Of a DNA stretch of 64,000 nucleotides, positions 22,490 to 32,334 are shown one piece after another. The position numbers and the translations under genes were made by a program. Numbering within the stretch: the stretch's first letter is position 1; each line of letters opens with the position of its first letter. A model generated the notes under the pieces. The model saw nothing but the letters and a program-made list of their open reading frames with translations, had not been told where the DNA came from and searched no databases. The stretch is from positions 124,001 to 188,000 of the forward strand of contig JABGQA010000094.1 of the NCBI GenBank assembly GCA_018644665.1, read 5' to 3'. Origin of the DNA: Candidatus Poribacteria bacterium. GTDB lineage: Bacteria > Poribacteria > WGA-4E > GCA-2687025.

Positions 22490-23347
22490 TTGACAGGCGG
22501 GCGCCCGGACGCCGAGGGCGTAGCGGACGCGGGGACGGTTGCCCACGTAGAGCGATCTGCGTACGTGCGCTACGGCGCGCGTGTTCTGGCCTGCGGCGTC
22601 GATCTCGCAGCGCTAGTTGAGTCCGTGCGGGCAGTCGGCGACTGGGCAGACGGCTTCAGGGTCGAGTTCCGTAGCCTTGTCGAGGACTCCGGCCTGCGAC
22701 AGCGGCCGTCGATCATCGCCGTCGCCGATGCGATGGGCGAAGCTCGGCCAGACCTGCACGACCCCAGCTCGCGCCTGCTTCTCGTCGAGCAACGGGAAGA
22801 GGTATGGCTAGGCGAGATCCTCGCGGAGCCCGACCGGTCCTATGACCTGCATGACGAGAAGCCGCACCGCACGTCCGCGTCGTTGCCGTCGCGGCTGGCC
22901 CGCGCGCTGGTGAATCTCGCAGGCGCCGACGTGGCTCGCGTCGTCGATCCGTGTTGCGGGACCGGGTCGATCCTGCTGGAGGCGTGCCGCGTCGGCATCG
23001 CGGCCGTCGGCGCGGATCGCAACAAGCGTATGGCAGGCATGAGTAAGAAGAACCTCGAACACTTCGCGTACGAGGCCGCTGTATCCCACTGTGACAGCGC
23101 CGACTTGGCGTGCGCCGCCGATGCGGTAGTCACCGACCTCCCCTACGGCCGCAACCTCGAGGCCGACCCGGCGAACATCGCGTCCATCTTGCAGGCCTGC
23201 GCGGGCATGGCGCCCGTAGGCGTCTTCGCGGCCGGTGAGGATATCACGGGTGGACTTGTCGAGGCCGGGTATGCGACGGTCGCGCTCTACCGGGTCCGCA
23301 AATACAACGCCTTCACGCGCTTCATCCACCTCGCGAAGAAGGCGTGA
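22490..23347 (+). CDS. TRM11/THUMP-type nucleic-acid methyltransferase (UPF0020-like)
   Basis: RVVDPCCGTGSILLEACRVGIAAVGADRN and VVTDLPYGRNLE (N/D-PPY-like). The frame stays open upstream of the listed TTG toward 22421, so the true start is uncertain. Confidence 0.82.
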   Translation: MTGGRPDAEGVADAGTVAHVERSAYVRYGARVLACGVDLAALVESVRAVGDWADGFRVEFRSLVEDSGLRQRPSIIAVADAMGEARPDLHDPSSRLLLVEQREEVWLGEILAEPDRSYDLHDEKPHRTSASLPSRLARALVNLAGADVARVVDPCCGTGSILLEACRVGIAAVGADRNKRMAGMSKKNLEHFAYEAAVSHCDSADLACAADAVVTDLPYGRNLEADPANIASILQACAGMAPVGVFAAGEDITGGLVEAGYATVALYRVRKYNAFTRFIHLAKKA

Positions 23348-23371
23348 CCGCATCGCCGGAGACGTCGACCG

Positions 23372-24316
23372 TCACGCGCCCTCGGCGAGATCCCCAAACA
23401 ACTCCTGTAGGCGTCGCTTGTCGGCTGCGGGTAGCGTGGGGTCGTCCAACGCGGCGTTGTTCGTCTCCAAGTTCGGGATGCGTGACGTTCCTGTGATGAC
23501 CGTCGAGATCGCCGGGTGATCCGCGGCGAAGCGGTACCCCGCGCTCACGACCGAATCGACCGCACCGGAAACGAGCCAATCTAGCGGATTCGCTTCCGTC
23601 AGCGCGTCGGCGGAGATCAGCTCTCGGTCGCGCCATTCGCGCATCAGTTCCTCTAGCTGGTCCGGCCGCGTCAGCTTCACGCGCACCGAGGCCATGTTCA
23701 TCACACCCACGTCGTGCTGGGCGGCGAGCGGGAGCGTCTCCTTCGCGGCGTACTGGTTGAGGATGCCGTACTTCAGCATCACGGTGTCCCAGTGACCTGG
23801 GTGCTCGGTAAGGGCGCGCGTCAGCATCGAGTGGTCGGGGTCTTGGAAGAACATCTCGGTAATGCCGACGAACCGTATCTTGCCGCTCTCCTGCAGCCGA
23901 CGCATCGTCGGGTGGTGCCGTTCGACGACCTCGTCGTAGATGTTCGGCGTTACCCCGTGGAACTGCATGACGTCGATGACGTCGATGCGGAGCCGTCTGA
24001 GGCTCGAGTCCACCGACCGCACCAGATCCTCGGGGTCCTCCTTAACGCGGCCATCGGCGTGCGGCGACCACTTCGTCGCCATGTAGAAAGCGTCACGCGG
24101 GACGCCGTCGAGGCAACGCCCCAGGATTTCCTCGCTGTCCCCGTAGTTGGCCGACGAATCGATGAGGTTGACGCCCAGGTCGAGGCATCGGCGAACGAGC
24201 GCTTCCTGCTCCGCGTCGGTCAGCCCGGTTCCCTGGCCCAAACGGCTGGGGCCGCCGCTTCCGTAGCTCATCAGCGAGACTTCGAGGCCGGTCCTACCCA
24301 ACGTGCGGTACTGCAT
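23372..24316 (-). CDS. Aldo/keto reductase
   Basis: MQYRTLGRTGLEVSLMSYG, NLIDSSANYGDSEEILGRCL, STVITGTSRIPNLETN. Confidence 0.94.
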   Translation of the reverse strand: MQYRTLGRTGLEVSLMSYGSGGPSRLGQGTGLTDAEQEALVRRCLDLGVNLIDSSANYGDSEEILGRCLDGVPRDAFYMATKWSPHADGRVKEDPEDLVRSVDSSLRRLRIDVIDVMQFHGVTPNIYDEVVERHHPTMRRLQESGKIRFVGITEMFFQDPDHSMLTRALTEHPGHWDTVMLKYGILNQYAAKETLPLAAQHDVGVMNMASVRVKLTRPDQLEELMREWRDRELISADALTEANPLDWLVSGAVDSVVSAGYRFAADHPAISTVITGTSRIPNLETNNAALDDPTLPAADKRRLQELFGDLAEGA

Positions 24317-24416
24317 GGCAGACGAATCCCATCAGTGTCAGTATGTTACGGCTGCGCGCGTCACAGCCTATCATTGCTGGCGGACGTCGCGGCACGCAAG
24401 CCACGCGGAGGACTCG

Positions 24417-25520
24417 ATGGACGCGGACGACGAACGCTGGATGGCTCGCGCCTTGGAACTGGCGGACGTGGCGAACGGCCATACGTCACCGAATCCGTCC
24501 GTAGGCGCCGTGGTCGTGCGGAACGGCGTGTGCGTCGGTGCCGGGTACCATCCCCGCGCGGGCGAACCGCACGGCGAGGTATTCGCGTTGCGCGAGGCAG
24601 GCGACAAGGCTCGCGGCGCGACGCTCTACACGACCCTCGAGCCGTGCAGCCACACGGGGCGGACGCCGCCCTGCGCCGAGTTGATTCTACGCAGCGACGT
24701 CGCGCGCGTAGTCTCGGCGATGCAGGATCCCGACCCTCGTGTATCCGGCCGTGGACACGACAGGCTGCGGGCTGCAGGCATCGTCGTTGACGTGGGCGTG
24801 CTCGAGCCGGCCGCCCAACGCACGCACGCAGCCTACATAAAGTGGAAGACGACCCGTCTGCCCTTCGTGACGATGAAGGCCGCGATGAGCCTGGACGGCA
24901 AGACCGCTACGGTCGCCGGGGAGTCTCAGTGGATCACGTCGCCGGCCGCCCGGCTCGAGGGGCACCGGCTACGGGACACGCACGACGCGATCCTGGTCGG
25001 CGTCGGCACGGTCCTGGCTGACGACCCCAGCCTCACGGCGCGCCCGCCAGGCGGAGGCCGGGACCCCGCGCGGATCGTGCTCGACACGCGTGCTCGAACG
25101 CCTGTCACGGCGCGCATCCTGACGCAGACCTCCCCCGCGCCGACGGTGGTTGTCACCAGCGCCGCCGCGCACGCATCACGCGTGTCTGCGCTGCGTGATG
25201 CGGGCGCCGTGGTCTGGACCGTTTCGGCGAACGCTGGTGGCGTGGACCTCGCGGCTACGCTCGCCCGTTGCGGCGAGGAGTCCCTGCTCAGCGTCCTTGT
25301 GGAAGGCGGCAGCCGGACGCACGGGAGCTTCGTGCGGGCGCGACTCATCGACCGCGTCGTGGCGTTCGTGGCGCCGACAGTTCTCGGCGGGGAGAGCGCC
25401 CTCGCCGCCGTCGGCGGCCCTGGGTTCGAGCGACTCGCCGACGCCCTCGCGTTCGCGTCATGGGACGCCCGTCCCTGTGGGCCGGACTTCGTCCTCGAGG
25501 GCCTCGTCTCCCATGCGTGA
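24417..25520 (+). CDS. ribD: Bifunctional diaminohydroxyphosphoribosylaminopyrimidine deaminase / 5-amino-6-(5-phosphoribosylamino)uracil reductase
   Basis: Deaminase motifs HGEVFALREAG and TTLEPCSHTGRTPPCAELI; reductase motifs KAAMSLDGKTATVAGESQWITS, HDAILVGVGTVLADDPSLTAR, LLSVLVEGGSRTHGSFV. Confidence 0.95.
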   Translation: MDADDERWMARALELADVANGHTSPNPSVGAVVVRNGVCVGAGYHPRAGEPHGEVFALREAGDKARGATLYTTLEPCSHTGRTPPCAELILRSDVARVVSAMQDPDPRVSGRGHDRLRAAGIVVDVGVLEPAAQRTHAAYIKWKTTRLPFVTMKAAMSLDGKTATVAGESQWITSPAARLEGHRLRDTHDAILVGVGTVLADDPSLTARPPGGGRDPARIVLDTRARTPVTARILTQTSPAPTVVVTSAAAHASRVSALRDAGAVVWTVSANAGGVDLAATLARCGEESLLSVLVEGGSRTHGSFVRARLIDRVVAFVAPTVLGGESALAAVGGPGFERLADALAFASWDARPCGPDFVLEGLVSHA

Positions 25521-25575
25521 TCGCACGGAACGAGGCCGCCTTTTGGGCCGCCTTCCGCTGTGGTACCATGGGCGC

Positions 25576-26178
25576 ATGAAACTCAGCCCTCTGTACGTCT
25601 CGCTTGCCGCGTGCCTGCTTCTGTCCGCGATGGGGTGCTCGGGTCTGTACGCAGGCCACAAGTTCGCCGTGTCCACGGAGACCGCGCACCAACTGCCCGA
25701 ATCCAAGGGCGTCATCTCCCAGCAGCGGGGCATCGGCGTTGCGGTCGCCGCCCAGAACGAGGTGAAAGACGCCGACGTGTTCTACGTCGTCATCATGAAT
25801 GAATCCGGCGAATACGTGAAATACGACAAGAACGCGTTGCGCCTCATCGACGACACAGGCAAGGAGCACAAGCCGCTCAACCGGCACCGCGTCAAGCAGT
25901 TGACGAAGCGCTACAAGCCCAGACCTCCCATCGGCTTCTCGCGCGATGTGTTCTCGCAGAGACAGGCCCACGCCGACATCGGCGACCGCGTGAGCCCTCT
26001 GAATGCCGCAGACGTCTTTACGTCGACGGTCATGCCGGGAAGTCGTGGGACCTTCTTCGTCTACTTTCCGACAAAGAGCGTGTCCTCGCCCGTGCTGCAC
26101 CTGAAGGTCGGTGGGATCGAGCTCGGCGGCTTCGGAGACGAACTCATCTTCATGTACCGCTTCGAGGTGCAGGAGTAA
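25576..26178 (+). CDS. Predicted lipoprotein of unknown function
   Basis: Signal with lipobox MKLSPLYVSLAACLLLSAMGCSG. Confidence 0.72.
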   Translation: MKLSPLYVSLAACLLLSAMGCSGLYAGHKFAVSTETAHQLPESKGVISQQRGIGVAVAAQNEVKDADVFYVVIMNESGEYVKYDKNALRLIDDTGKEHKPLNRHRVKQLTKRYKPRPPIGFSRDVFSQRQAHADIGDRVSPLNAADVFTSTVMPGSRGTFFVYFPTKSVSSPVLHLKVGGIELGGFGDELIFMYRFEVQE

Positions 26179-26181
26179 CTC

Positions 26182-27138
26182 GTGCGCTGGCCGGCACTCG
26201 CCTTCGCCGTCCTGTGCGCGGTCGGGTGCGCCGAGAGCCCACGTCTGCAGCCGCCGGTGGTGAGGTCGAGTGCAGCCACGCCGGCTGGCGCGACGGAACT
26301 CGTCGACATCCTCCCGATTGGGTCCATCGGCGGCCCTGGAGCGGGCCCCGGGCAGTTCCGCGAGCCCTCCGGCCTGGTCGTTGGGCCCGATGGCGCGCTG
26401 TACGTGGCGGACCCGGGCAACCACCGAGTGGTAGTCGTCGAGTCCGGCAGCCAGGCTCCTTCAGTCCTCGGCTCGTTCGGGTGGGACTCCGGCGAATTCG
26501 ACACGCCGGACGCGCTCGCGCTGAGCCCCGTACAGCGACCCATGCTGTACATAGCAGAGCGTGGCAACCGTCGAGTGCAGGTGTGCGACGTCGGGAATCT
26601 GCTGTACCGCGTGGTCGTGGCGGACGCGGCCGACGAGCGTCTAGACCCCGCGGGTCTGGCCGTGGGCCGCAACAACGAGCTGTACGTCACCGATGCCGTC
26701 GGCCACCGCGTATGGCGCATCGCGTCCAACGGCGCGGTCGAGTGGACGCGCGGGGGCTTCGGCCAGGCCTTGGACCGGTTGGATGCGCCATCCGGCATCG
26801 CCCTGGACGCGCGCGGTGGCATGCTCGTGTCCGACACCGGCAACAGCCGCCTCGTGCGCATGGACTTCGCCGGGAACGTCGGCGATACCTGGAGGCCCGA
26901 GGGGATGGAGTCGCCAGGGCCAATCGCGTGGAGCGCGGGCCGCTGGTATGTGTGCGACCGTCGGGCGGCTGACATCCTCGTACTGGACGATCACGGCAGT
27001 CTTCTGCTGAAGTTCGGCGCTGGCGCCGTCGGGGATCCAAGCGGGGTCGCCGTCCGCGAGGGCACTGTGTACGTGTCGGACCGGGTCGCGCACGACATCA
27101 AGGTATTCCGAGTCATAGAGGCCAGCGACCGCGATTGA
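26182..27138 (+). CDS. NHL-repeat beta-propeller lipoprotein
   Basis: Lipobox region LAFAVLCAVGCAES; repeats GPDGALYVADPGNHRVVVVE, QRPMLYIAERGNRRVQV, NNELYVTDAVGHRVWRI, GGMLVSDTGNSRLVRM. Confidence 0.87.
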   Translation: MRWPALAFAVLCAVGCAESPRLQPPVVRSSAATPAGATELVDILPIGSIGGPGAGPGQFREPSGLVVGPDGALYVADPGNHRVVVVESGSQAPSVLGSFGWDSGEFDTPDALALSPVQRPMLYIAERGNRRVQVCDVGNLLYRVVVADAADERLDPAGLAVGRNNELYVTDAVGHRVWRIASNGAVEWTRGGFGQALDRLDAPSGIALDARGGMLVSDTGNSRLVRMDFAGNVGDTWRPEGMESPGPIAWSAGRWYVCDRRAADILVLDDHGSLLLKFGAGAVGDPSGVAVREGTVYVSDRVAHDIKVFRVIEASDRD

Positions 27139-27196
27139 CGCGCAGGCGTCACCGATCTGACCGGTCTTGGCGTATAATTGGCAGCGGCCCGTGGGG

Positions 27197-27403
27197 ATGC
27201 GCATGCGCGACGAGGCGCCCAAGACATTCGTGGCAACCGACGGCGACAGACCTGCTGCGGAGGCCGAGTTCTACAAAGCGGCCGAGCGCCTGCTCCCCCA
27301 ACTGACCGACGAGGAGTGGGAGGAGTTGCTGGACTCATTCCAGGACATGCGGCGTCGCCTCCGTCGCTACCAATTCGACCAGAACATCGGGTATTTCTAT
27401 TGA
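27197..27403 (+). CDS. Small conserved-looking hypothetical protein
   Basis: Acidic/amphipathic ORF MRMRDEAPKTFVATDGDRPAAEAEFYKAAERLLPQLTDEEWEELLDSFQDMRRRLRRYQFDQNIGYFY; stop overlaps the TTG of the next gene. Confidence 0.5.
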   Translation: MRMRDEAPKTFVATDGDRPAAEAEFYKAAERLLPQLTDEEWEELLDSFQDMRRRLRRYQFDQNIGYFY

Positions 27404-29259
27404 TTCTCGCGCGCGCGATTGCCAACGACACGCGGACCCGCTGGCTAGCGGCGACCGTCGCGTGGTTGGTCGTCTGCACGACGCCCGTCTGGACCGGCGC
27501 GGATGCTGGTCCTGGGAGCGTGTACGCCCGCGTACCGTTCCGGTCGCCGTCTGAGCTCCTGCCGCTCTTAGACGCGGGAGCCCGTGTGCGACACCTGTCG
27601 TCGGGGTGGGGGTTGCTCGAACTCCCGGCCGCCGACGCTCACAGGCTCCCCACGCGTAGCGAACTGATCGCCCCGTCGCGGCCAGACTACCGCTACGCCT
27701 GGGTAACGCTGCCCGCAGCCCTGGACGATGGCGCCGAACTCCTGTGGACGTGGCGGCGATACGGCCTCGTGGGCATGCCGCGCGAGCTAGCCTGGCGCTT
27801 GCCCAAGATAGGCTCTCCGCATCACTCGGTGCCTCTCGGCGACTACGCGCGCGAAGCGCTCGCCGACTTATGGAGCTTCCGAGCCCCGTCCGCTCCCTCT
27901 GCGCAAATCGACGTCGCCCGCCGCGTGAAGACCGAATTCGACATGGCGCGCTGGCTGGCGACGGTGGACGCGTTGGCGGACAACGGAGGGCTGCGAAGCC
28001 GCTTCGCGTTCCGGGTCCGCGACGCAGAGGTGTTTGACGGGAGTCCCATACCGGACGATGCCGCCGACGTCGCCGCCGACTGGGTCGCCCGTGAGCTGCG
28101 TTCCTACGGGTACGACGTCGGACAGGACACGTTCCTGCACACGCGGTTTGCCACGCTGAACGAGAAGTTCGCCGACTTCCACATGCGGAACGTCGTGGCC
28201 GAGAAGCCGGGGGTCGGCCCGAGCCGCCACCGCACGCTGCTGCTTACCGCACACTACGACAGCATCGCCTCCCGGACCGACGGGTGGGACACCGACTGGC
28301 GAGATCTCGCGGCCCCGGGTGCGAACGACAACGCGGGCGGTGTGGCGACTGTGCTTGAGGCAGCGCGCATCTTCGCTGGCATGGACTTCGCCTTCACGGT
28401 GAGGTTCGTCCTGTTCTCTGGCGAGGAACTGGGGCTCTTTGGGAGCCGACACTTTGCGCGCGCCGCCCGCGAGAGCGGGGAAGATATCGTCGGCGTCATC
28501 AACATGGATATGATTGGCCATGAGGCCGACGGGGCTTTCGATCTGCACGTCGTGGGGAACCACCAGTCCGAGTGGCTGCTGCGGGAGGCCGAGGCGATCG
28601 CAGCTAGTCTCGACACGCCGCTGACGCTGTTCCCTGAGATCGACCCGGATCTGGTGTTCAGCGACCACGCGCCGTTCTGGGGACAGGGGTACAGCGCACT
28701 CATCTTCTCGGAGGAAGATGCGCTCGACACGCCGGAGTTTTCGCCGGTGTACCACATGAGCGAGGACACGCCCGACAACATCAACGTGGCCTACGCCTCG
28801 GAAACCGCGAGTGTCATCGTCGCCGTTGCGGCTGCCGTCGCCCGGCCCGTCACGGGAACCGCGCCCGTCGCTGTACCGATCGAGGAGCAGGTTCGCGTGA
28901 TGGGGGCGTCCGCTTTCCCGAACCCGTTCGTCGTCGGGCCGGACAGGCCGGTCAGCGTCCAATACCAGCTCAATCGGCCGGCGGACGTCCGCCTGGATGT
29001 GTACGGCGTCGACGGACGTAGCGTCTTCTCGTCGGGACGCGATTCCCCCTCGCCGAGTGGGCAGACAGGCCTGAACCCCCCGGTCGTGTGGGACGGTCAC
29101 GATCGGCACGGCTCCCCGGTCGCGCCCGGGCTGTACGTGGTCCACATCGTCGCGACGGACGCATCGGGAGGCGTGTCCAGGCGTGCGCTTCGTCTGTTCG
29201 TGGCTGCCGACGAGTCGGCCTTGGACGGGTTCCGCGGCCCCCTTACCCCAGGCCCCTAG
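27400..29259 (+). CDS. Secreted M28-family peptidase with C-terminal FlgD/Por-like Ig domain
   Basis: TAHYDSIASR..APGANDNAGGVATVLEAARIF..FSGEELGLFGSRHFA..VINMDMIGHEADG; C-terminus ASAFPNPFVVGPDRPVSVQYQLNRPADVRLDVYGVDGR...WDGHDRHGSPVAPGLYVVHI. Confidence 0.92.
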   Translation: MILARAIANDTRTRWLAATVAWLVVCTTPVWTGADAGPGSVYARVPFRSPSELLPLLDAGARVRHLSSGWGLLELPAADAHRLPTRSELIAPSRPDYRYAWVTLPAALDDGAELLWTWRRYGLVGMPRELAWRLPKIGSPHHSVPLGDYAREALADLWSFRAPSAPSAQIDVARRVKTEFDMARWLATVDALADNGGLRSRFAFRVRDAEVFDGSPIPDDAADVAADWVARELRSYGYDVGQDTFLHTRFATLNEKFADFHMRNVVAEKPGVGPSRHRTLLLTAHYDSIASRTDGWDTDWRDLAAPGANDNAGGVATVLEAARIFAGMDFAFTVRFVLFSGEELGLFGSRHFARAARESGEDIVGVINMDMIGHEADGAFDLHVVGNHQSEWLLREAEAIAASLDTPLTLFPEIDPDLVFSDHAPFWGQGYSALIFSEEDALDTPEFSPVYHMSEDTPDNINVAYASETASVIVAVAAAVARPVTGTAPVAVPIEEQVRVMGASAFPNPFVVGPDRPVSVQYQLNRPADVRLDVYGVDGRSVFSSGRDSPSPSGQTGLNPPVVWDGHDRHGSPVAPGLYVVHIVATDASGGVSRRALRLFVAADESALDGFRGPLTPGP

Positions 29260-29271
29260 AGAGCGACCACC

Positions 29272-31326
29272 TTGCGCATTGATCTGAATTCGCGTCGGCG
29301 CGGTGTACGTGCGGTGGGGCGGATCGGCCTCGCAGCGATCGTCACGTGCGCGTTGGTCGTCGCGGCCCACGCCGTTCCTCCTCACCCCCGCCTGTGGGAA
29401 TACTCCGAGGCGTCACGCCGGCTGTACGCTCAGAACGCGCCAGACCCAGTGCGCGTGGCACCGCAGATTCAGCCCGATGGGATCGAGTACGTCCTCGTGC
29501 TGCGGGTCGACTTCGCGGACCAGCGGGGAGAACGGACGCGAGCGGAGTTGGACCGCCTGCTGTTCGCAGAGGGGACCCCGTCGCTCGCGTCGTACTACGC
29601 CGAAGCGTCGTATGGCGCGATGGATATTCAGCCAGGGCCGAGCGGAGGGAGTCTCCCCCGCGGCGACAGTTGGTACCGCATGCCCGACGACATGCCCGTA
29701 TACGGTAGCGGGCGCGTTGAGAACATTACCGGCATGAGGGCCCTGGTGCGTGACGCGTGCAACGCCGCGAACGCGGACGTGAACTTCGCGGACTACGATA
29801 GGGATGGCGACGGCGTCGTCGATCATCTCATCATTCTGCACGCTGGCAACGACGAGGCGTCGTCCGGCGTGCCGGACGACATCTGGTCCGTGCTCGTGCC
29901 GGATGTGGGACGGCTGTGGGACGGGGTCCGTGTCGGCGCGGCGATGCTCATAGGCGAGGAGCCGAGCAGCGAAACACCGCATATTGGCGTCTGGTTCCAC
30001 GAGTTCTTCCACGACTTCGGGGCTCCTGAGGCGTACGCGACCGGCGTCTACGTGGGCGCCAGTGACACGAAGTTCGGCCTGATGGGTCTGTACGGCCCGT
30101 ACCAGGGAGGCGCGGATCGTAACGGCACGGCGCCCGCTCACATCAGCGGCTATCTGAAGTGGGACTTCGACGGCGTCCCCGAGAATGGTAGGCACGGGTG
30201 GATCACCCCAGTCGAGATAGACACGAACACCATCGGGTTCACCGTTCCCGCGTTCTCCATGCCCGGCGGCCTGCCGCCTGTCTACAAGATTGATCTCCCC
30301 GGGACGGGCGGCAAGGAGTTCTTCTTGATCGAGAACCGGGAACGCGACGTCGGGGCCATGTTCGACACGGCCATCCCCGACGAGGGGCTGCTCATATGGC
30401 ACGTCGACGAGAGCATCCCGCGACCGGCGTCCACGGTTGCGGCTAGGTTGTGGCTCGAGAACCCCGCCGACCCCTTCCACAGGTACGTCCAAGACGACAT
30501 CACGGAGGACGCTGCGTACGCTGCCGAGGACCGGCAGACGGCGTTCACCCCGTCGACCGAGCCGAACTCTTCAACGACGGACGGTGGGCCCACCGGCATC
30601 TCGATCCTCGGCATCAGCGATAGCGGTGACCCGATGACGTTCGACATCTTCTTCGGAGACACGTACGAGCCGAACGACACGCTGGCGACCGCATTCCCGC
30701 TGCGTGTCGGAGAGAAGTACGATTCGTTTATCTTCGACGCGGCCGACACGATCGACCTGTACGCCCTACGGTTCGACAGTGGCGACCGCACGCGCATCAC
30801 GGCGCGCTATGCGGAGGACGCCGCCGTCGCTGTCGTCCTCACGACACGCGCCGGTCGGGAGGTCACGCGGGGGACGTCGCGACGCATCGACGATGGCCGA
30901 GAGACAGTGCTGCTGTACGAGGCGCGCAGCAGCGAGGAGTTGATACTGCGTGTCACGGCAGGGGGCGGCGTGTTCCCCGTCGCATACTCCATCGAAGTCG
31001 CGGCCGAGCCGGAGGCGCCAGTGACGCCACCGCTCTTCGTGGGGCTGAACGTGTATCCAAACCCCGTCCGGCCCGGAGCCGATCTGCGCGTGAGCGTCGC
31101 CTTCGACGGACCCGGTCTCGACTCCGTGAGGATGGAGACCTTCACCGCATCGGGCGACCGCGTGGCGCAGGCAGACACTCAAGACATCGCGACGGGCGAC
31201 GTCACGATCGCCTTGGCCGCGGACAACGCAGGGAGGCCGCTCGCCCCCGGCGTGTATTTCGTCCTCATCACCGCCACGCGCGCAGGCCAAATTGCTAAGC
31301 GCCTTGCGAAGTTCGCAGTCGAATGA
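29272..31326 (+). CDS. Secreted M6-family (immune inhibitor A-like) metalloprotease with C-terminal sorting-like domain
   Basis: Zinc motif HEFFHDFGAPEAY; DYDRDGDGVVDHLIILHAGNDEASSG; C-terminus VYPNPVRPGADLRVSVAFDGPG...GRPLAPGVYFVLITATRAGQIAKRLAKF. Confidence 0.9.
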   Translation: MRIDLNSRRRGVRAVGRIGLAAIVTCALVVAAHAVPPHPRLWEYSEASRRLYAQNAPDPVRVAPQIQPDGIEYVLVLRVDFADQRGERTRAELDRLLFAEGTPSLASYYAEASYGAMDIQPGPSGGSLPRGDSWYRMPDDMPVYGSGRVENITGMRALVRDACNAANADVNFADYDRDGDGVVDHLIILHAGNDEASSGVPDDIWSVLVPDVGRLWDGVRVGAAMLIGEEPSSETPHIGVWFHEFFHDFGAPEAYATGVYVGASDTKFGLMGLYGPYQGGADRNGTAPAHISGYLKWDFDGVPENGRHGWITPVEIDTNTIGFTVPAFSMPGGLPPVYKIDLPGTGGKEFFLIENRERDVGAMFDTAIPDEGLLIWHVDESIPRPASTVAARLWLENPADPFHRYVQDDITEDAAYAAEDRQTAFTPSTEPNSSTTDGGPTGISILGISDSGDPMTFDIFFGDTYEPNDTLATAFPLRVGEKYDSFIFDAADTIDLYALRFDSGDRTRITARYAEDAAVAVVLTTRAGREVTRGTSRRIDDGRETVLLYEARSSEELILRVTAGGGVFPVAYSIEVAAEPEAPVTPPLFVGLNVYPNPVRPGADLRVSVAFDGPGLDSVRMETFTASGDRVAQADTQDIATGDVTIALAADNAGRPLAPGVYFVLITATRAGQIAKRLAKFAVE

Positions 31327-32240
31327 GCCTCGCGCCCAACGACACTATCACGGCGATACCCGGCATACGTGTCGGCCACGCGACGGACGCGCGCGCGGCC
31401 ACGGGCTGCACTGTCGTGCTCTGCGAGGCCGGCGCGGTCGCTGGCGTCGACGTCCGGGGGTCCGCGCCGGGCACGCGGGAAACCGACGCCATTCGGCCGG
31501 GCCGGCTCGTACGCGAGGCGCACGGCATCCTTCTGACGGGAGGAAGCGCGTTCGGACTCGACGCTGCGGGCGGCGTTATGCGGTATCTCGAGGAGCGTGG
31601 CGTCGGGTACGCCGTGGGATCGGCGCGCGTGCCAATCGTCCCGGCTGCAGTCATCTTCGACCTGGGGGTCGGCGACGGCGCGACGAGGCCCGATGCAACG
31701 ATGGGCTACGCGGCCTGTCAGGCCGCCGCCACGGGGCCCGTCCCAGTGGGGCGCGTCGGCGCGGGCGCGGGCGCCACGGTCGGCAAAGCGCGCGGCTGCG
31801 TCAGTTCGCCGGGCGGCGTACGCTCGGCGGTCGCCTTCGAGGGCTCCGGCCTCATCGTCGGCGCGGTCGTCGTTGTGAACGCCGTTGGTAACGTCCTCGG
31901 GCCGGACGGCGTCGTAGTTGCCGGCGCGCGGGATACGGAATCCGGGGCCTTCGTCGATGTGACGCCTCACGCGGCGGCAGCGGCCGCTGGGGCGAACACC
32001 ACGATCGGCGTCGTCGCGACGAACGCGACGCTCGATCCCGCCGAGGCCGCCCGCGTCGCATACATGGCCCACGACGGCCTCGCCCGGGCCATCCGGCCGG
32101 CACACACCCTCTACGACGGCGACACCCTCTTCGCGTTGGCGACTGGCGCCGTCGCGGCAGATGCCAACTTGGCCGGCATCATCGCCGCCGACGTGGTCGC
32201 GGCCGCCATCGTCCGCGCAGTCGAAACGGCCGCCGTGTAA
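31323..32240 (+). CDS. P1-family peptidase (DmpA/L-aminopeptidase-like)
   Basis: ITAIPGIRVGHATDARAATGCTVVLCEAGAVAGVDVRGSAPGTRETDAI, HGILLTGGSAFGLDAAGGVMRYLEE, IVPAAVIFDL, VVATNATLD. Confidence 0.92.
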   Translation: MSLAPNDTITAIPGIRVGHATDARAATGCTVVLCEAGAVAGVDVRGSAPGTRETDAIRPGRLVREAHGILLTGGSAFGLDAAGGVMRYLEERGVGYAVGSARVPIVPAAVIFDLGVGDGATRPDATMGYAACQAAATGPVPVGRVGAGAGATVGKARGCVSSPGGVRSAVAFEGSGLIVGAVVVVNAVGNVLGPDGVVVAGARDTESGAFVDVTPHAAAAAAGANTTIGVVATNATLDPAEAARVAYMAHDGLARAIRPAHTLYDGDTLFALATGAVAADANLAGIIAADVVAAAIVRAVETAAV

Positions 32241-32334
32241 CCCCGTATGCGTTTGTTGGCCCAACTCGCCTGGTATAGAATGCTGTCGCGCCTGTCCTCT
32301 GCCGCCGTGTCGAGCCCTTACCGGAACCACTCCT

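Noticed and set aside
27868-29385. 505-aa minus-strand ORF opposite the M28 peptidase
   Set aside because: Antisense to a gene with intact catalytic motifs; no recognisable domain.
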